A DNA stretch of 64,000 nt from Planctomycetota bacterium (GCA_016197205.1 JACPWG010000186.1:1-64000), one strand, 5' to 3'. Shown: positions 1-9,500, counted from the first letter of the stretch. Notes: generated by a model from the sequence alone, not told the origin. A program made the numbers and translations.

Positions 1-394
1 CCTTTGCGACGAGCTTGAACCAGTAGTCGTCGTCGGGCCGGGAGATCGTTCGCAACTCGACCCACGGAGCGACGACCCCGACGGGCTCGTCCCGATATTC
101 CAGGTATTTGGCCGCACGGTCCGTATTCGAGAGGCCCTGCCCCCCGATCACGACCTTCCCCTCCAGCCGGTCGAAGAGCCCGTCGGACGCCGGGGCCGAA
201 CCGGGCGCGGGGGCTTCCGTCTTCTCGTCGGCGTTCGAAGCGGCGTCACTCCCCGCGGCGGGGGACGGCCCCGTCGATTTCGCGACGGCTTCCTGCGCGG
301 GTGCGCCGTCCTCCGCTCGGGCCGGACCGGCGGCAAAGACCGCTGCGCAGGCGGCAAGAAAGGCGGGTGCGATCCCCAATGGCCGGGTGCTCAT
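1..394 (-). CDS. MtrB/PioB-like outer-membrane porin, N-terminal part (cut by window edge)
   Basis: Partial gene running off the left edge; 131 codons are visible with no stop. The ATG at 394 has a strong upstream GGAGG. The first 30 or so residues form a Sec signal peptide (hydrophobic core, then AGPARA-ED), followed by a Pro/Ala-rich linker and the start of a folded part with GKVVIGGQGL, AAKYLEYRD and WVELRTISRPDDDYW. An opening of the form 'GxVxxGG...xKxxEYRD...' is what MtrB/PioB/DmsF beta-barrels look like at their N-terminus. The next gene upstream on the same strand, 39 bp away, is a decaheme DmsE/MtrA homologue, the usual partner. Inferred role: outer-membrane sheath for the decaheme cytochrome, carrying electrons across the outer membrane. 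The barrel itself lies outside the window, so the call rests on this short stretch and the context. Confidence 0.6.
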   Translation of the reverse strand, partial: MSTRPLGIAPAFLAACAAVFAAGPARAEDGAPAQEAVAKSTGPSPAAGSDAASNADEKTEAPAPGSAPASDGLFDRLEGKVVIGGQGLSNTDRAAKYLEYRDEPVGVVAPWVELRTISRPDDDYWFKLVAK

Positions 395-433
395 GACGAC
401 CTCCTCTCTCCTCTCGGGCGTTCGCCTGAGCGG

Positions 434-1411
434 CTACCTCATGAAGAACTTGCCCGAGGGGTGATTGCTGCCGTGGATCCGCATGTGGCAATCGAGGCAC
501 GCCCGATGGACGGCGTGCGCGTTGGGAAAGTCCCCCTCCAGAAGCGTCGTCGCGTCGAACAGCGTACCGGGGTGCTGCGCGTCGGAGTGGCACTGTTGAC
601 ACAACTGGGGCGGCTTCGAAACCAGGAGGGTCCGGTTGTTCGAACCGTGCGGCGTATGACAATTCAAGCAGTTCTCGAAAACCGGGGCGTGGGCCCACAG
701 GAACGGCCCGCGCTTCTCCTGATGGCAACGGAAGCAGGCGTCGTTCGCGTTCGTCCCCGCGAGGAGCTTCTCGTTCCCCGTGCCATGCGGGTCATGGCAG
801 TTCGTACAGGTGACCTTGCCTTCCCGGATCGGGTGGTGGGAGGGGCGCTGGAGGGCCGCTTTGATGTCCTTGTGGCACCGGGCGCAGGTCTCCACCACGG
901 AGGCGAGCTTCAGGTTGCGTTCCCCCTTGGCGTCGTGGACCGAATGGCAGGAGGCGCAGCCCACCCCGTAGAAGGAGTGCTGCGTGGCGTGCCACTCGGA
1001 CTTGCCGCGTTCGTGGCAGGCCAGGCACTGCGCCGTCTGCTGCGCCGACGGAAAACGCCCGCCCTCCTTGAACGTGAGGATCTCGGGCTGCGTATACGGC
1101 TTGTCTTCCTGCCGGTTGGCGACGTGCACGCTGCCGGGCCCGTGGCAGTCCTGGCAGTTGTTTTTCGCCGCCGGGGTGTTCGGGTCGTTCTTCTTCCCGT
1201 GACGCGTCGCGCCGAGCCCCTCGGCGACCTTGTCGTGGCACATGACGCAGGCGTCGGCTTCGGCGTAGGTTGCGCCCGGGATCGTCACCCAGGCCTCCGG
1301 CTCCTGCGGCTGCTTGCCGCCCGTGCACGAGGCCAGCGACGCGACGGCGACGGTCGCGGCGGCGGCCAGCGCCGCCAGGCCGACCCAATGGGCCCTTCTC
1401 GTGCGGTTCAT
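434..1411 (-). CDS. DmsE/MtrA-family decaheme c-type cytochrome (lipoprotein)
   Basis: 325 residues. An N-terminal hydrophobic segment ends in LASC-TGG, a lipobox, so the protein is probably lipid-anchored in the periplasm. Ten CXXCH heme-binding motifs are visible in order: CVMCH, CQDCH, CLACH, CASCH, CARCH, CTNCH, CFRCH, CLNCH, CQQCH, CLDCH. Ten hemes in about 325 residues is the size and heme count of MtrA, PioA and DmsE. Known role of the family: periplasmic electron wire that sits inside an MtrB-type porin. The start at 1411 has an upstream GGAGGGAC. It is followed by the porin-like gene (39 bp gap) and preceded by a tetraheme cytochrome (54 bp gap), so the three look like one operon. 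Whether electrons flow out to a solid acceptor or in cannot be told from the sequence. Confidence 0.88.
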   Translation of the reverse strand: MNRTRRAHWVGLAALAAAATVAVASLASCTGGKQPQEPEAWVTIPGATYAEADACVMCHDKVAEGLGATRHGKKNDPNTPAAKNNCQDCHGPGSVHVANRQEDKPYTQPEILTFKEGGRFPSAQQTAQCLACHERGKSEWHATQHSFYGVGCASCHSVHDAKGERNLKLASVVETCARCHKDIKAALQRPSHHPIREGKVTCTNCHDPHGTGNEKLLAGTNANDACFRCHQEKRGPFLWAHAPVFENCLNCHTPHGSNNRTLLVSKPPQLCQQCHSDAQHPGTLFDATTLLEGDFPNAHAVHRACLDCHMRIHGSNHPSGKFFMR

Positions 1412-1465
1412 AGCGGGTCCCTCCTTCGTTCGTTGGGCGGCGCACGGGGAGCGCCGGGTGACGAC

Positions 1466-2026
1466 TCACTTCTTGGCCGGAAGGGGGTGTTTCACCTGAT
1501 CAAACTCGGCTTTAAAGTCGAACGACTTGAACGTCGGACTGTTTTTGTTGTGGCAGGTCACGCAGACCGCCTCGGTGGGCAGGACCAGGCCGTTCGCCTT
1601 CGCCTTTTCCCGGTCCTTCATGACCTCCATCTTGAAGTAGTCGCCGCCCGGGCCGTGGCAGGCCTCGCACTGCACGCCCTGCTCGAGCTTGAACTTGTCC
1701 CCCAGCCGCTCCTTGGCAATGCCGAACGCGGTGACGTGGCACTTCAGGCACTCGGGCGCCTTCTGCGGGTCGGCGACGCCCTTCTCCTTCGCGATCTTCC
1801 TGGCCTCGTCGCTCGCGAGGCTCTCGAAGGCCCGAGCGTGCTTCGACTCCGTCCACTGGCCGTACTGATCCCCTTTTGTTTTCGCCTTGTGGCAGTCCTT
1901 GCACTTGTCCACGCCGAGGTACTTGGGGCCGGACTTGTCTCCATCAGCCCGGAGGTCGGCCGAGAGCAAGGCGAGAAGACCGACCGGTCCGAGCAGGAGG
2001 AGCGTGATCCATCCAGGTCTACGCAT
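1466..2026 (-). CDS. Secreted tetraheme c-type cytochrome (cytochrome c554-like)
   Basis: 186 residues from the ATG at 2026, which has GGAGAGGGAG upstream; a longer open frame reaches 2371 but lacks a ribosome site and reads through a repeat. Residues 1-27 are a cleavable signal peptide ending near LRADG. Four CXXCH motifs follow: CKDCH, CLKCH, CEACH and CVTCH, with GPGGDYF after the third as in cytochrome c554/c-prime-type proteins. It lies upstream of the decaheme gene in the same direction and probably supplies it with electrons in the periplasm. The exact subfamily is uncertain. Confidence 0.82.
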   Translation of the reverse strand: MRRPGWITLLLLGPVGLLALLSADLRADGDKSGPKYLGVDKCKDCHKAKTKGDQYGQWTESKHARAFESLASDEARKIAKEKGVADPQKAPECLKCHVTAFGIAKERLGDKFKLEQGVQCEACHGPGGDYFKMEVMKDREKAKANGLVLPTEAVCVTCHNKNSPTFKSFDFKAEFDQVKHPLPAKK

Positions 2027-2273
2027 GACGGGCTCCCTCTCCTGGGAAAGGATGCGGCTTCGAAGGTCCGCGGCCTTGGCAACCGAGCAGCTCTGGGCAA
2101 TCGGCGTGCCCCGCAGGAAGCGGAGGCGCCCGCTCCCCGCGAGGCGCCGGGACGCGGGGGCCGCGCGAGCTTTTCCGAGGAGGAGCGGTCCGGGAGCGCG
2201 GGCCCGGGTTGCGGAGTTTCCCGCACGAACAAGCGCCGTTCTCCCCGACACGGGGGCGGCCCTCCGAAACCAA

Positions 2274-2361
2274 GACGAGCCACGGAAATCGCCGAAGACA
2301 CCGAACTTCAAGGAGAGCGAGCGTGGACCTCGGCGTTTTCGGCGTGTTCGGTGGCTCGACC
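2274..2361. repeat. Inverted pair of the ACCGAAGACACCGAA repeat
   Basis: Between the tetraheme cytochrome and the next gene lie two facing copies of a short A/C-G-rich repeat: a left arm GAGCCACGGAAATCGCCGAA and a right arm ending TTCGGTGGCTC. The same word is found near 30495, 31561, 44275, 55878, 56010-56463 and 61899. No coding signal is seen in the 2027-2422 gap. Confidence 0.55.
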
Positions 2362-2422
2362 ATTCGATCAAGCGCGGCGTGTCCGCTTTCTCGCTTGTTC
2401 CTGCCGCACCCGTCAGACTGCG

Positions 2423-3589
2423 TCAGCCCGCACGCACGAGCTCCGGCTCGATGCGCATCGACTCGGGCTCGAGCCCGACCCTGCCGCACCACTCGGCATA
2501 CGCAAGCGGACAGATCTCCGAAGGCTTGATCTCGCTCCGCTCCCCCCAGAAAACATTGGAAAAGGTGACCGGGATGCCGACCGAGGCGAGATGGTCGTCG
2601 ATCGAGCCCTTGTGGGCCAAGGCGGTCGCGCGATCCGCGCCGTGGGCAACGGCCATGATGTTGACGTTGCCGAATTCCTCGCCGCCGTCGCGCCAATAGG
2701 CGTGGGTGAGGACACGATGCCGGCCGACCTCGCGACCGGCCTCCAGCTCCCGGCCCGGCGGGACTGCCCAATGGAAAAGGGCGTTCACGCCCGTGACGCG
2801 CGCGCCGTCGCGGTGCGGCTTCACGTGCTCCAGAAAGGTCGAGAACCGGCCGACGAGGCCGCGGCGATCGAGTTCTTCCGCCGCGCGGCAGAAGGCCTCG
2901 AGCGAAAGGCCCGCCTCCGCGGCGCGCGCGGACCAGAGGTCGGCGCCCAGCTCTTCGGCGCCGAACTCCCGCTTGAGCGCGCGGAGGACGCGCCAGGCGT
3001 CGTCGTTGAGTTCGACGGGACGCACGCGCAGCGGCTCGGGTGCGACGTCGGCCTTGCTGCCGATCGCGAGGCCGTCGCGCCGCACGTGGCCGACGCCGAG
3101 GACGAAGACGTAGCGGGCGGGCATCAGGCGAACACCTGAGGCGTGGAGTTTCGGTTGGAGGTAGCGTGCGTGCTTTTCGAGCGAGTAGCCTTGCGGAACC
3201 TTGAGCGTGGTCCAGAGGCGGTAGCTCGCGCCGGGCGCGGAGGGCTCGGTCGTGCGCGCGACGACGTGGCCTGTGAAGGGGTCGGCCCGCAGCAGGAAAT
3301 CGAACGCGGCGTCGAGTCGCTCGGGAGGGACCCGCCACGCCACGAGTGCGCCATCGGCGAGGTTGTTCGCAACGAGGGTCTGACGCACGCGCCGAACCGT
3401 GCCCGCGCGCAGCATGGCGCGAATACGGGCAAGCACCGCGTCCGGCTCGACGCCGGAGCGGTGGGCGATTTCGCCGAGCGGGTCGCGCACGAAGCCGCGC
3501 ACCTGGTCCTCGGAAACGGCCAGGATCCGGCGATTGATCGGGTCCGTCACGTCGCCGGGCACGACGCCGGCCGCCTCGCGGACGATCAT
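2423..3589 (-). CDS. Fused AhbA-AhbB (NirDL-like) siroheme decarboxylase, Lrp/AsnC fold
   Basis: 388 residues from the ATG at 3589, which sits behind AAAAAGGAGCG; a longer frame to 3997 has no such signal. Two Lrp/AsnC-like halves are visible. The first, residues about 1-165, opens with a winged-helix DPINRRILAV and carries VRRVRQTLVANN and YRLWTTLKVP. The second, about 185-388, repeats the plan with NDDAWRVLRALKREFG and then GVNALFHW and FGNVNIMAVAHG. This is the arrangement of AhbA joined to AhbB, or of the NirDL protein, which decarboxylate siroheme to 12,18-didecarboxysiroheme in the alternative heme and heme d1 pathways. The position beside two multiheme cytochrome genes suggests a heme-supply role. 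Plain Lrp regulators are half this size, which makes a transcription factor less likely. Confidence 0.75.
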   Translation of the reverse strand: MIVREAAGVVPGDVTDPINRRILAVSEDQVRGFVRDPLGEIAHRSGVEPDAVLARIRAMLRAGTVRRVRQTLVANNLADGALVAWRVPPERLDAAFDFLLRADPFTGHVVARTTEPSAPGASYRLWTTLKVPQGYSLEKHARYLQPKLHASGVRLMPARYVFVLGVGHVRRDGLAIGSKADVAPEPLRVRPVELNDDAWRVLRALKREFGAEELGADLWSARAAEAGLSLEAFCRAAEELDRRGLVGRFSTFLEHVKPHRDGARVTGVNALFHWAVPPGRELEAGREVGRHRVLTHAYWRDGGEEFGNVNIMAVAHGADRATALAHKGSIDDHLASVGIPVTFSNVFWGERSEIKPSEICPLAYAEWCGRVGLEPESMRIEPELVRAG

Positions 3590-3889
3590 CTGCTCACGCT
3601 CCTTTTTCAATCGACCTCCGGGTCCGATTGGGGGACGACCTCGCGCAAGAGCATCTCGCGTGCCACCCATCCGTGAGGCGCACGGGACGTGGCCGCACGG
3701 CTTCGTAGGCTCGCATGGACAAGGCCTGGCCGCCGGAGGGTCGATTGCGAATTCTGCGAAGAGGAACCTCAACCGTCTCGTGCGCCGGCGCATGGCGGCG
3801 GCGCACGCCGTGCTTGCGGGGATTTCTCCGCGCCCAGTGCGGAAAAATGCGCGGCCCAGGCTTGAAACGCACGGAGTCGCCGTGCTGTA

Positions 3890-4012
3890 ATGAACGACGT
3901 GGAGGCGGAGGCGAAGGCGGCGGAGCTTAAGGCGATCAAGGACGAGATCGTGCTGTCGATTGCCGAGGCGAACAAGTGCGCGAAGAAGCCGAACCACGGC
4001 TTCCGGCGGTGA
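3890..4012 (+). CDS. Possible 40-residue protein of unknown function
   Basis: A short open frame (begins MNDVEAEAKAAELKAIKDEI, ends KKPNHGFRR) that is charged and predicted helical. There is no clear ribosome site; the codon before the ATG is a stop in another frame. It could be the remnant of a larger gene. The rest of the 3590-4106 gap shows only a copy of the GCGACCGTGAGGGAGCGG repeat. Confidence 0.25.
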   Translation: MNDVEAEAKAAELKAIKDEIVLSIAEANKCAKKPNHGFRR

Positions 4013-4026
4013 GCGGCGGCCAAACG

Positions 4027-4049
4027 GAACCGCGACCGTGAGGGAGCGG
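4027..4049 (+). repeat. Dispersed GC-rich repeat R1, copy 1
   Basis: Core GCGACCGTGAGGGAGCGG preceded by GAACC. Five copies, all in the same orientation, are found in this window (here, 11247, 30560, 31626, 49235). The reverse complement reads PLPHGRGS in one frame, a string often seen in spurious planctomycete ORFs. Confidence 0.75.
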
Positions 4050-4106
4050 CCTCAGCGCGTCCTGACGCATCCCCGGGTTCGATAGGGTCGACACGCAGGA
4101 GACTGC

Positions 4107-5015
4107 TTGACTCTCTTTCAGAAATACACTCGACGCGAAAAGCTCCTCCTGGTCGTCGTGGCCGTCGGGGCGGCGCTGCTGCTGTTGGACACCGCGCGCC
4201 GGCGCTGGTCGCCCGTGTGCCGGGTGGACACCGCCCACTACGCGCTCGAATCCAGCGCGCCTGAACCGCAGGCGCGTCGGATGGGGGACGCGCTAGAGGT
4301 GCTTTATCGGACGTATGCGGAGTTCTTCAAGGACACGCTGGAGCTGCGGAAGGACCACGCCCGGCTCCGCGTCCGACTCTACCGCGACCGCGCGGAATTC
4401 AAGCGCTGCAACCCCGGCTCCGGCTGGGCGGAGGCCTTCTACGACGGCCAGCTCTGTCACGCCTACTTCGCCGCCGACGACGCGAACCCGCACCACTGGA
4501 CGCTCCACGAGGCCACGCACCAGCTCGACGCCGAAGTGGCCGGGCTTGCCCTCCCGCGTTGGTTGGAGGAGGGGCTCGCGACCTACTTTTCCACGAGCCG
4601 CCTGGTCGCGAAGGACTTGCCACCGGAGCTGGGTCGCGTCGATCTCGGAACCTACCCGGTCTGGTGGCTGCACTCGTTTCAGCTTTCCGGCGACCCCGAC
4701 GCCGACCGGCGGAGCGGCCAGATCCTGTCGCTTGAGACCGTCGTGCTCGACACCGGCGGCGCCGACGTCGACCAGCGTTTCAACCTCTACTACCTCCACG
4801 CGTGGAGCCTCACTCACTTCCTCTTCCACGGCGAGGACGGGAAATACGCGAAGCCCTACCTCGCCCTGCTCCGGGCCGGCTTTTCGAAGGAGCGCTTCGA
4901 GCAGACGATCGCGCCATTGCCGACGCTCGAGCGCGAGTGGTACGGCTATTTGCGCGAAGACCTCCTCGCGAAAGTCTGGCAGGGCCGGCAGGGCGCGGTG
5001 CGGCCGGTAAGGTAG
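4107..5015 (+). CDS. Membrane-anchored DUF1570-like metallopeptidase
   Basis: 302 residues with a TTG start at 4107, chosen because GCAGGAG lies 6 bases upstream; no ATG fits. Residues about 13-27 form one N-terminal membrane segment (LLLVVVAVGAALLLL), so the bulk of the protein is outside the cytoplasm. The catalytic region shows HEATH followed about 15 residues later by WLEEGLATYF, the gluzincin zinc pattern (two His from HExxH and a Glu downstream) seen in the DUF1570 family common in planctomycetes. The substrate is unknown. The gene stands alone, convergent with the aminotransferase gene. Confidence 0.7.
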   Translation: MTLFQKYTRREKLLLVVVAVGAALLLLDTARRRWSPVCRVDTAHYALESSAPEPQARRMGDALEVLYRTYAEFFKDTLELRKDHARLRVRLYRDRAEFKRCNPGSGWAEAFYDGQLCHAYFAADDANPHHWTLHEATHQLDAEVAGLALPRWLEEGLATYFSTSRLVAKDLPPELGRVDLGTYPVWWLHSFQLSGDPDADRRSGQILSLETVVLDTGGADVDQRFNLYYLHAWSLTHFLFHGEDGKYAKPYLALLRAGFSKERFEQTIAPLPTLEREWYGYLREDLLAKVWQGRQGAVRPVR

Positions 5016-5110
5016 CGGAGGGAGAGGGCGCTCGTGGTGGCGTCGCATGGACGAGCAGCCGACAGCGTCGTCGCCACGGTTTCCGCGAAGTGAGAGCCGA
5101 GCGCCAGCTC

Positions 5111-5131
5111 GCGCGGGCCGGAGGCCCGCGC
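5111..5131. terminator. Hairpin between convergent genes
   Basis: Perfect 9-bp stem GCGCGGGCC/GGCCCGCGC with a 3-base loop lies between the ends of the peptidase and aminotransferase genes. There is no U-tract, so termination is only inferred. A related GCGGGCC...GGCCCGC stretch ending CCCCCAGGAG recurs at 61800-61855, so it may instead be a repeat. Confidence 0.35.
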
Positions 5132-5205
5132 CCCCAGGAGTCGTGAGGGGACTTCGTCCACGCGGCGCGAGGCATGGGAGAGCCCCCGCACCTCTCCCCG
5201 CACCC

Positions 5206-6324
5206 TTACACCTGCGAGAGCGCCAGCTCCTCCACGTCGAGCTTGTCGATCCGCTCGACCCAGCCGAACGGGTCCGGCGCCTCGCCCCGCTGAATGCGCG
5301 TCAGCTCGTCGTACACGCGGCGCGCCAGCGGCCCGACGTCGTTGCCGTTCACCTGCACGTCCCGACCCTGATACGACAGCACGCCCACCGGCGCGATCAC
5401 GGCCGCCGTGCCGGTGCCGAAACACTCCTTCAGCTTGCCCGAGGCGGCGGCCTCGACCACTTCCTCGATCGCGATCTGCCGCTCGCGCACCGGGATCCCC
5501 CAGTGCCGGCAGAGCGCGATCACGCTGTCCCGGGTCACGCCGGGCAGGATCGTCCCCCCGAGCGGCGGCGTCACCAACTCGTCCTGCAGCACGAAGAAGA
5601 TGTTCATCGTGCCCACCTCCTCCACCCATCGGTGCTCGAGCGCGTCCAGCCAGAGCACCTGCGAGTAGCCGAGCGTCGTGGCTTTTTTTTGCGCGCACAG
5701 ACTGTGGGCGTAGTTCGCCGCCGTCTTCGCCTCGCCGAGCCCGCCGCGGACCGCGCGCACGTCCTCCTCCGACACCCAGATGCGGATCGGGCGGAAACCC
5801 TCCGGATAGTAGGGCCCGACCGGACCGACGATCACGTAGAAGGCGTACTCGTCTCCCGGCCGCACGCCCAGGAACGGGTCGGTCGCGATGAGCGTGGGGC
5901 GGATGTAGAGCGCGCACGAGGGGTCGCGGGGGATCCAATCCCGGTCGAGGAGCACGAGCGATTTCAGCGCCCGGCCGAAGAACTCCTCGTCGACGCACTC
6001 CATGATGAGGCGCTTGCAGGAGCTTTGCAGCCGCTCGGCGTTTTTCCTCCAGCGGAAGAGGTAGATGCCGTCGTCCGCGCCGCGGTAGGCCTTCAGCCCC
6101 TCGAAGACCTCCTGCCCGTAGTGCAGGCAAATCGCCGCGGGGTCGATCTGCAGCATCCGCATCGGCTCGATGCGCGTCAAGTGCCAGCCGTTCGGCCGAT
6201 CGAACTCGGTCGCGAAGAAGTGATCGGAGAAGTAGCGGCCGAACCCGAGCGCGGCGGAGTCGGCGGGCTTCGCTCGTTGCTGCGACGGTCGGACGCGACG
6301 GATGGCGATGCGCCGGTCGGGCAT
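5206..6324 (-). CDS. ilvE: Branched-chain amino acid aminotransferase (BCAT, class IV PLP fold)
   Basis: 372 residues from the ATG at 6324, which follows GAGGTGGAACC. It is a type II (long) BCAT. Recognisable segments are HYGQEVFEGLKAYR, LYIRPTLIATDP, GEAKTAANYAHS containing the PLP-binding lysine, QVLWLDALEHRWVEEVGTMN, PGVTRDSVI and ECFGTGTAAVIAPVG. The enzyme transfers amino groups between glutamate and the keto acids of Leu, Ile and Val in the cytoplasm. A run of eight A residues (on the coding strand) encodes the KK of QKKATT. It is divergent from the macroglobulin gene with about 210 bp between the starts. Confidence 0.93.
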   Translation of the reverse strand: MPDRRIAIRRVRPSQQRAKPADSAALGFGRYFSDHFFATEFDRPNGWHLTRIEPMRMLQIDPAAICLHYGQEVFEGLKAYRGADDGIYLFRWRKNAERLQSSCKRLIMECVDEEFFGRALKSLVLLDRDWIPRDPSCALYIRPTLIATDPFLGVRPGDEYAFYVIVGPVGPYYPEGFRPIRIWVSEEDVRAVRGGLGEAKTAANYAHSLCAQKKATTLGYSQVLWLDALEHRWVEEVGTMNIFFVLQDELVTPPLGGTILPGVTRDSVIALCRHWGIPVRERQIAIEEVVEAAASGKLKECFGTGTAAVIAPVGVLSYQGRDVQVNGNDVGPLARRVYDELTRIQRGEAPDPFGWVERIDKLDVEELALSQV

Positions 6325-6536
6325 GGTTCCACCTCGGCGTTGCGCGGGTTGGTTGAAGGCAGGGTCGATCCGCCCCTCCCTCATACCGCGCCGGCGGCCG
6401 AAGGTCAAGAGATCCGAGGGCAGGTCGACCGCGCGCGCCGCGGGAACAGATGAAATTCGCGTGAACCTTGCGGCGACCCGCGGGTTTTGGTACGTCTGGT
6501 AGCGGGGAAGGACATGCCGTGTTTGAGGGCCGCTTG

Positions 6537-9500
6537 ATGTCCGATTCCCGTCCGCCCGCACGCCGATGGCGGCTCCCCGCCGCCCTGCTCCTCATCCTGC
6601 TCCTGGTCCTCGCCCTTCCCGTCCGCAACGCCTGGCGGCTGTCGCGCGACCTCGACCTCCCACCCGAGCCCCTCCCAACCGACCTGCGCGTTTTCGCCCA
6701 CGACCAGGCCTCGCCCGGGGCGCGAGCGCTGCTCGCCTGCGAGGTCCTGGACCGGAAGAGCAGCCGCCCCCTGCCGGGTGCACGCCTCGAGGTGTTCCTG
6801 CGCGGGCCTTCGAGCGTTGACACCGCGGTCGCGGAGGCGGAAGCAGGGGCGGACGGGACACACCTTTTTTTTCTGAACCCTCCGCCGATGCACCAGGGCG
6901 AGTGCGAGTGGGTGGTGCGGGCACGCGGTCCCGGGGACAGGCGGCCGGAGGTCCGCCTGCCGATGGACGCCCAGGGCGCGCGCCGGATCTCCCTCTTCAG
7001 CGACAAACCGGTCTACCAGCCTGGGCAGGTCGTCCACCTGCGCGCCCGGCTGGAGCATGTCGGTCTTCGGAGGCCGGTCGAAGACACGCCCGTGGTCTTC
7101 GAGGCCGAGGACGCGCGACGAAACGTGGTCTTCCGGAAGGAGGAGCGCACGTCCCGGTTCGGCTTGGTCACGGTCGATTGCCCGCTGGCGGAGGAGTTGA
7201 ACGCGGGCGAGTGGCGGCTGCGGGCGCGGGTCGCGGGGGAGACTGGAGGTCCGGCCGGAAGCGGAGTGGACGAGTTGGTGGTCCAGGTCCGGCGGTACGT
7301 CGTGCCCAAATTCAAGGTGACGCTGACGACCGACCGGACGGCCTACGCCGCACGCGACCGAATCCACGGCACCGTGGAGGCCGCGTACACCGTCGGGGGG
7401 CCGGTCGCGTCGGGCAAGGTCGGCCTTGCGATGTCTCTCGGGGACAAGAGTGTGTCCTCGAGGTTGGAAGGGCGGACCGACGCGGCCGGAAAGTGGGAAT
7501 TCGTCGGCGAGGTCCCGGCGCCGAATTTGTTCGGCGCGCGCCCGGGCGACCAGGAGCGGCTCCGGCTGGAAGCGACCGTTACGGATGCGGCCGGGCATGC
7601 GGAGACGCGGTCGATCGAGCGGTTGCTGGAATCGAACGTACTGAAGGTTTCCGTTCACCCCATCGCGCCGGCCGTCCTGCGCGGCCTCCGAAACGACTGC
7701 TTCGTGGCCACCCGGCGTGAGGGCGGTCGCCCCGCCTCGGCGAAGGTCATGGTTCCCGACGGCACGCTGGTCTCCCCGATCGTCACGGGTGAGGATGGTT
7801 TCGGACGTTTCTCGTGGAGTTCGCAGCGGGCCGGCTCTGAGGCTACCGAGCCCGTCGTCGTGTGGGGCGAGGTGGAGGCGACCACCCACGGAGTGACGGG
7901 AGCGAAGGGCGGACAGATTGTCGACATGCTGGGTCCGCGAGCGGAGTACGGGTATCCCAGCGTTCCGGATCCCCTGCGGCGGGCGGTCGGTGCGGACTCT
8001 CCGGCGCGCTTTCTGCTGCGGACCGACCGCACGATCTTTCGCGTCGGCGAGACGCTGCGGCTTGCCTTCGATGCGGTGAACGCGGGAGGACGGTATCTGG
8101 TGGTCGTTTCGCGGGCGGGACACTCTCTCCTCACCCGAACCGCCGAAGCCCCGTCGACAACCACGTCTGTCGAGATCCCCGTGACGAAAGAGCTTGGCGG
8201 TTTCATCGCGGTGCACGCGGTCCGGTCCATGCCGGACGGCGCGTGGGCGCTCGACCGTCGCGTGCTTTTCGTCGACGATCGGGCGGAAATGCGCATCCAG
8301 GCAACACTCGACCGCGAGACCTACCGGCCCGGGGAGACGGCGGAGGTACGGATCCGCGTGCAAAACGACTCGGGGAACCCCGAGCCGGCTGCCCTCTCGC
8401 TCTCGGTCGCGGACGAGGCGGTCCTCTCCCTCGGGACGCCGGACGCACTTGGCCGGGGCGTGGCGGACCAGACAGCCGCAGGGATTGGCGCAACGACGGC
8501 AGGGAGCGGCCGGCGGCTCGGTCTGCCGCTGCCGGCCCCGGGCGAGCCCGCGGACCAGGCCATGCAGCAGGCGGCCGCGGCGACCCTCGCGTCGGCGGAC
8601 CTTGCGGTCGGGGCTACGTTTGCTTCGTCGTACGAAATCGAGCGCGACACGCTCGAAGCGGCCGTCAAAAAAAAGAGCGCTCGTCTGGTCGAGTTCGACG
8701 AGGAAGGCACGAGGTGGCTTTGGAGCCTCTTCGTTCTCGCGGCATTCTGGCTTGTGCCCGGAGCCATCTACTTCGACGAGTACGGGACGGCCAGGGGGAT
8801 CGCTTGGTGGCTCGCGATCCCCGCTTGGCTTGGATCGGGCGTGCTCCTGGATCGCGTCACGGGGTTTGAGGGTGTCTGTGTCTGTAGCGTTGGGCTGTTG
8901 CCGTTCGGGTCCCTTTACGCCTATCTCGTTCACTTCGCTACCGGCCGGGAGCGGGCCGCGGCGGCGGTCATGTGGACGCTGACTCTTGTCCTGGGATTCG
9001 GCATCTTCTCGTCAATCATGATACCCAGGCTCTACGATTTCGGCGGCCACCGCCCCCCAGCCCCCGATCCGCCGACCACCTCCCTCTCCGACCTCGACGA
9101 CTCGGCGCGCAAGAGCTCCGTCCGGGTGCGCGAGCACTTCCCGGAGACGCTTTTCTGGCGACCGGAAGTCTTGACCGACGAGCATGGCGAGGCCGCGGTC
9201 AGCATTCCGCTTGCCGACAACATCACGACTTGGCGACTGGACGTCCAGGGCGTCACGGCCGCCGGCCAGGGCGCGTGTACGACCGCCGGCATCCCCGTGT
9301 TCCAGGACTTCTTTGTCGATCTCGACCTCCCGCTCCACCTCACCGTCGGCGACGAGGTGCAGGTCCCCGTCGCGATCCACAATCACCTCACGGAGGACCA
9401 GGAGGTGCGGGTGGCGTTGGAGAGTGGCGACTGGTTCACGGCCCTGGACGGCCTGGAACGCCGCGTAGTCCTCGGTCCGGGCGAGATCAGCTCCGTCCGG

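Noticed and set aside
461-3139. An 892-residue plus-strand open frame opposite the cytochrome operon
   Set aside because: It is the antisense of clear multiheme cytochrome genes with CXXCH motifs, lacks a ribosome site and has Arg/Gly/Val-rich nonsense composition typical of shadows in high-GC DNA.
2423-3589. Ordinary Lrp/AsnC transcription regulator
   Set aside because: The protein holds two such units in tandem with the siroheme-decarboxylase type of second domain and sits in a cytochrome cluster; regulators of this fold are about 150 residues.
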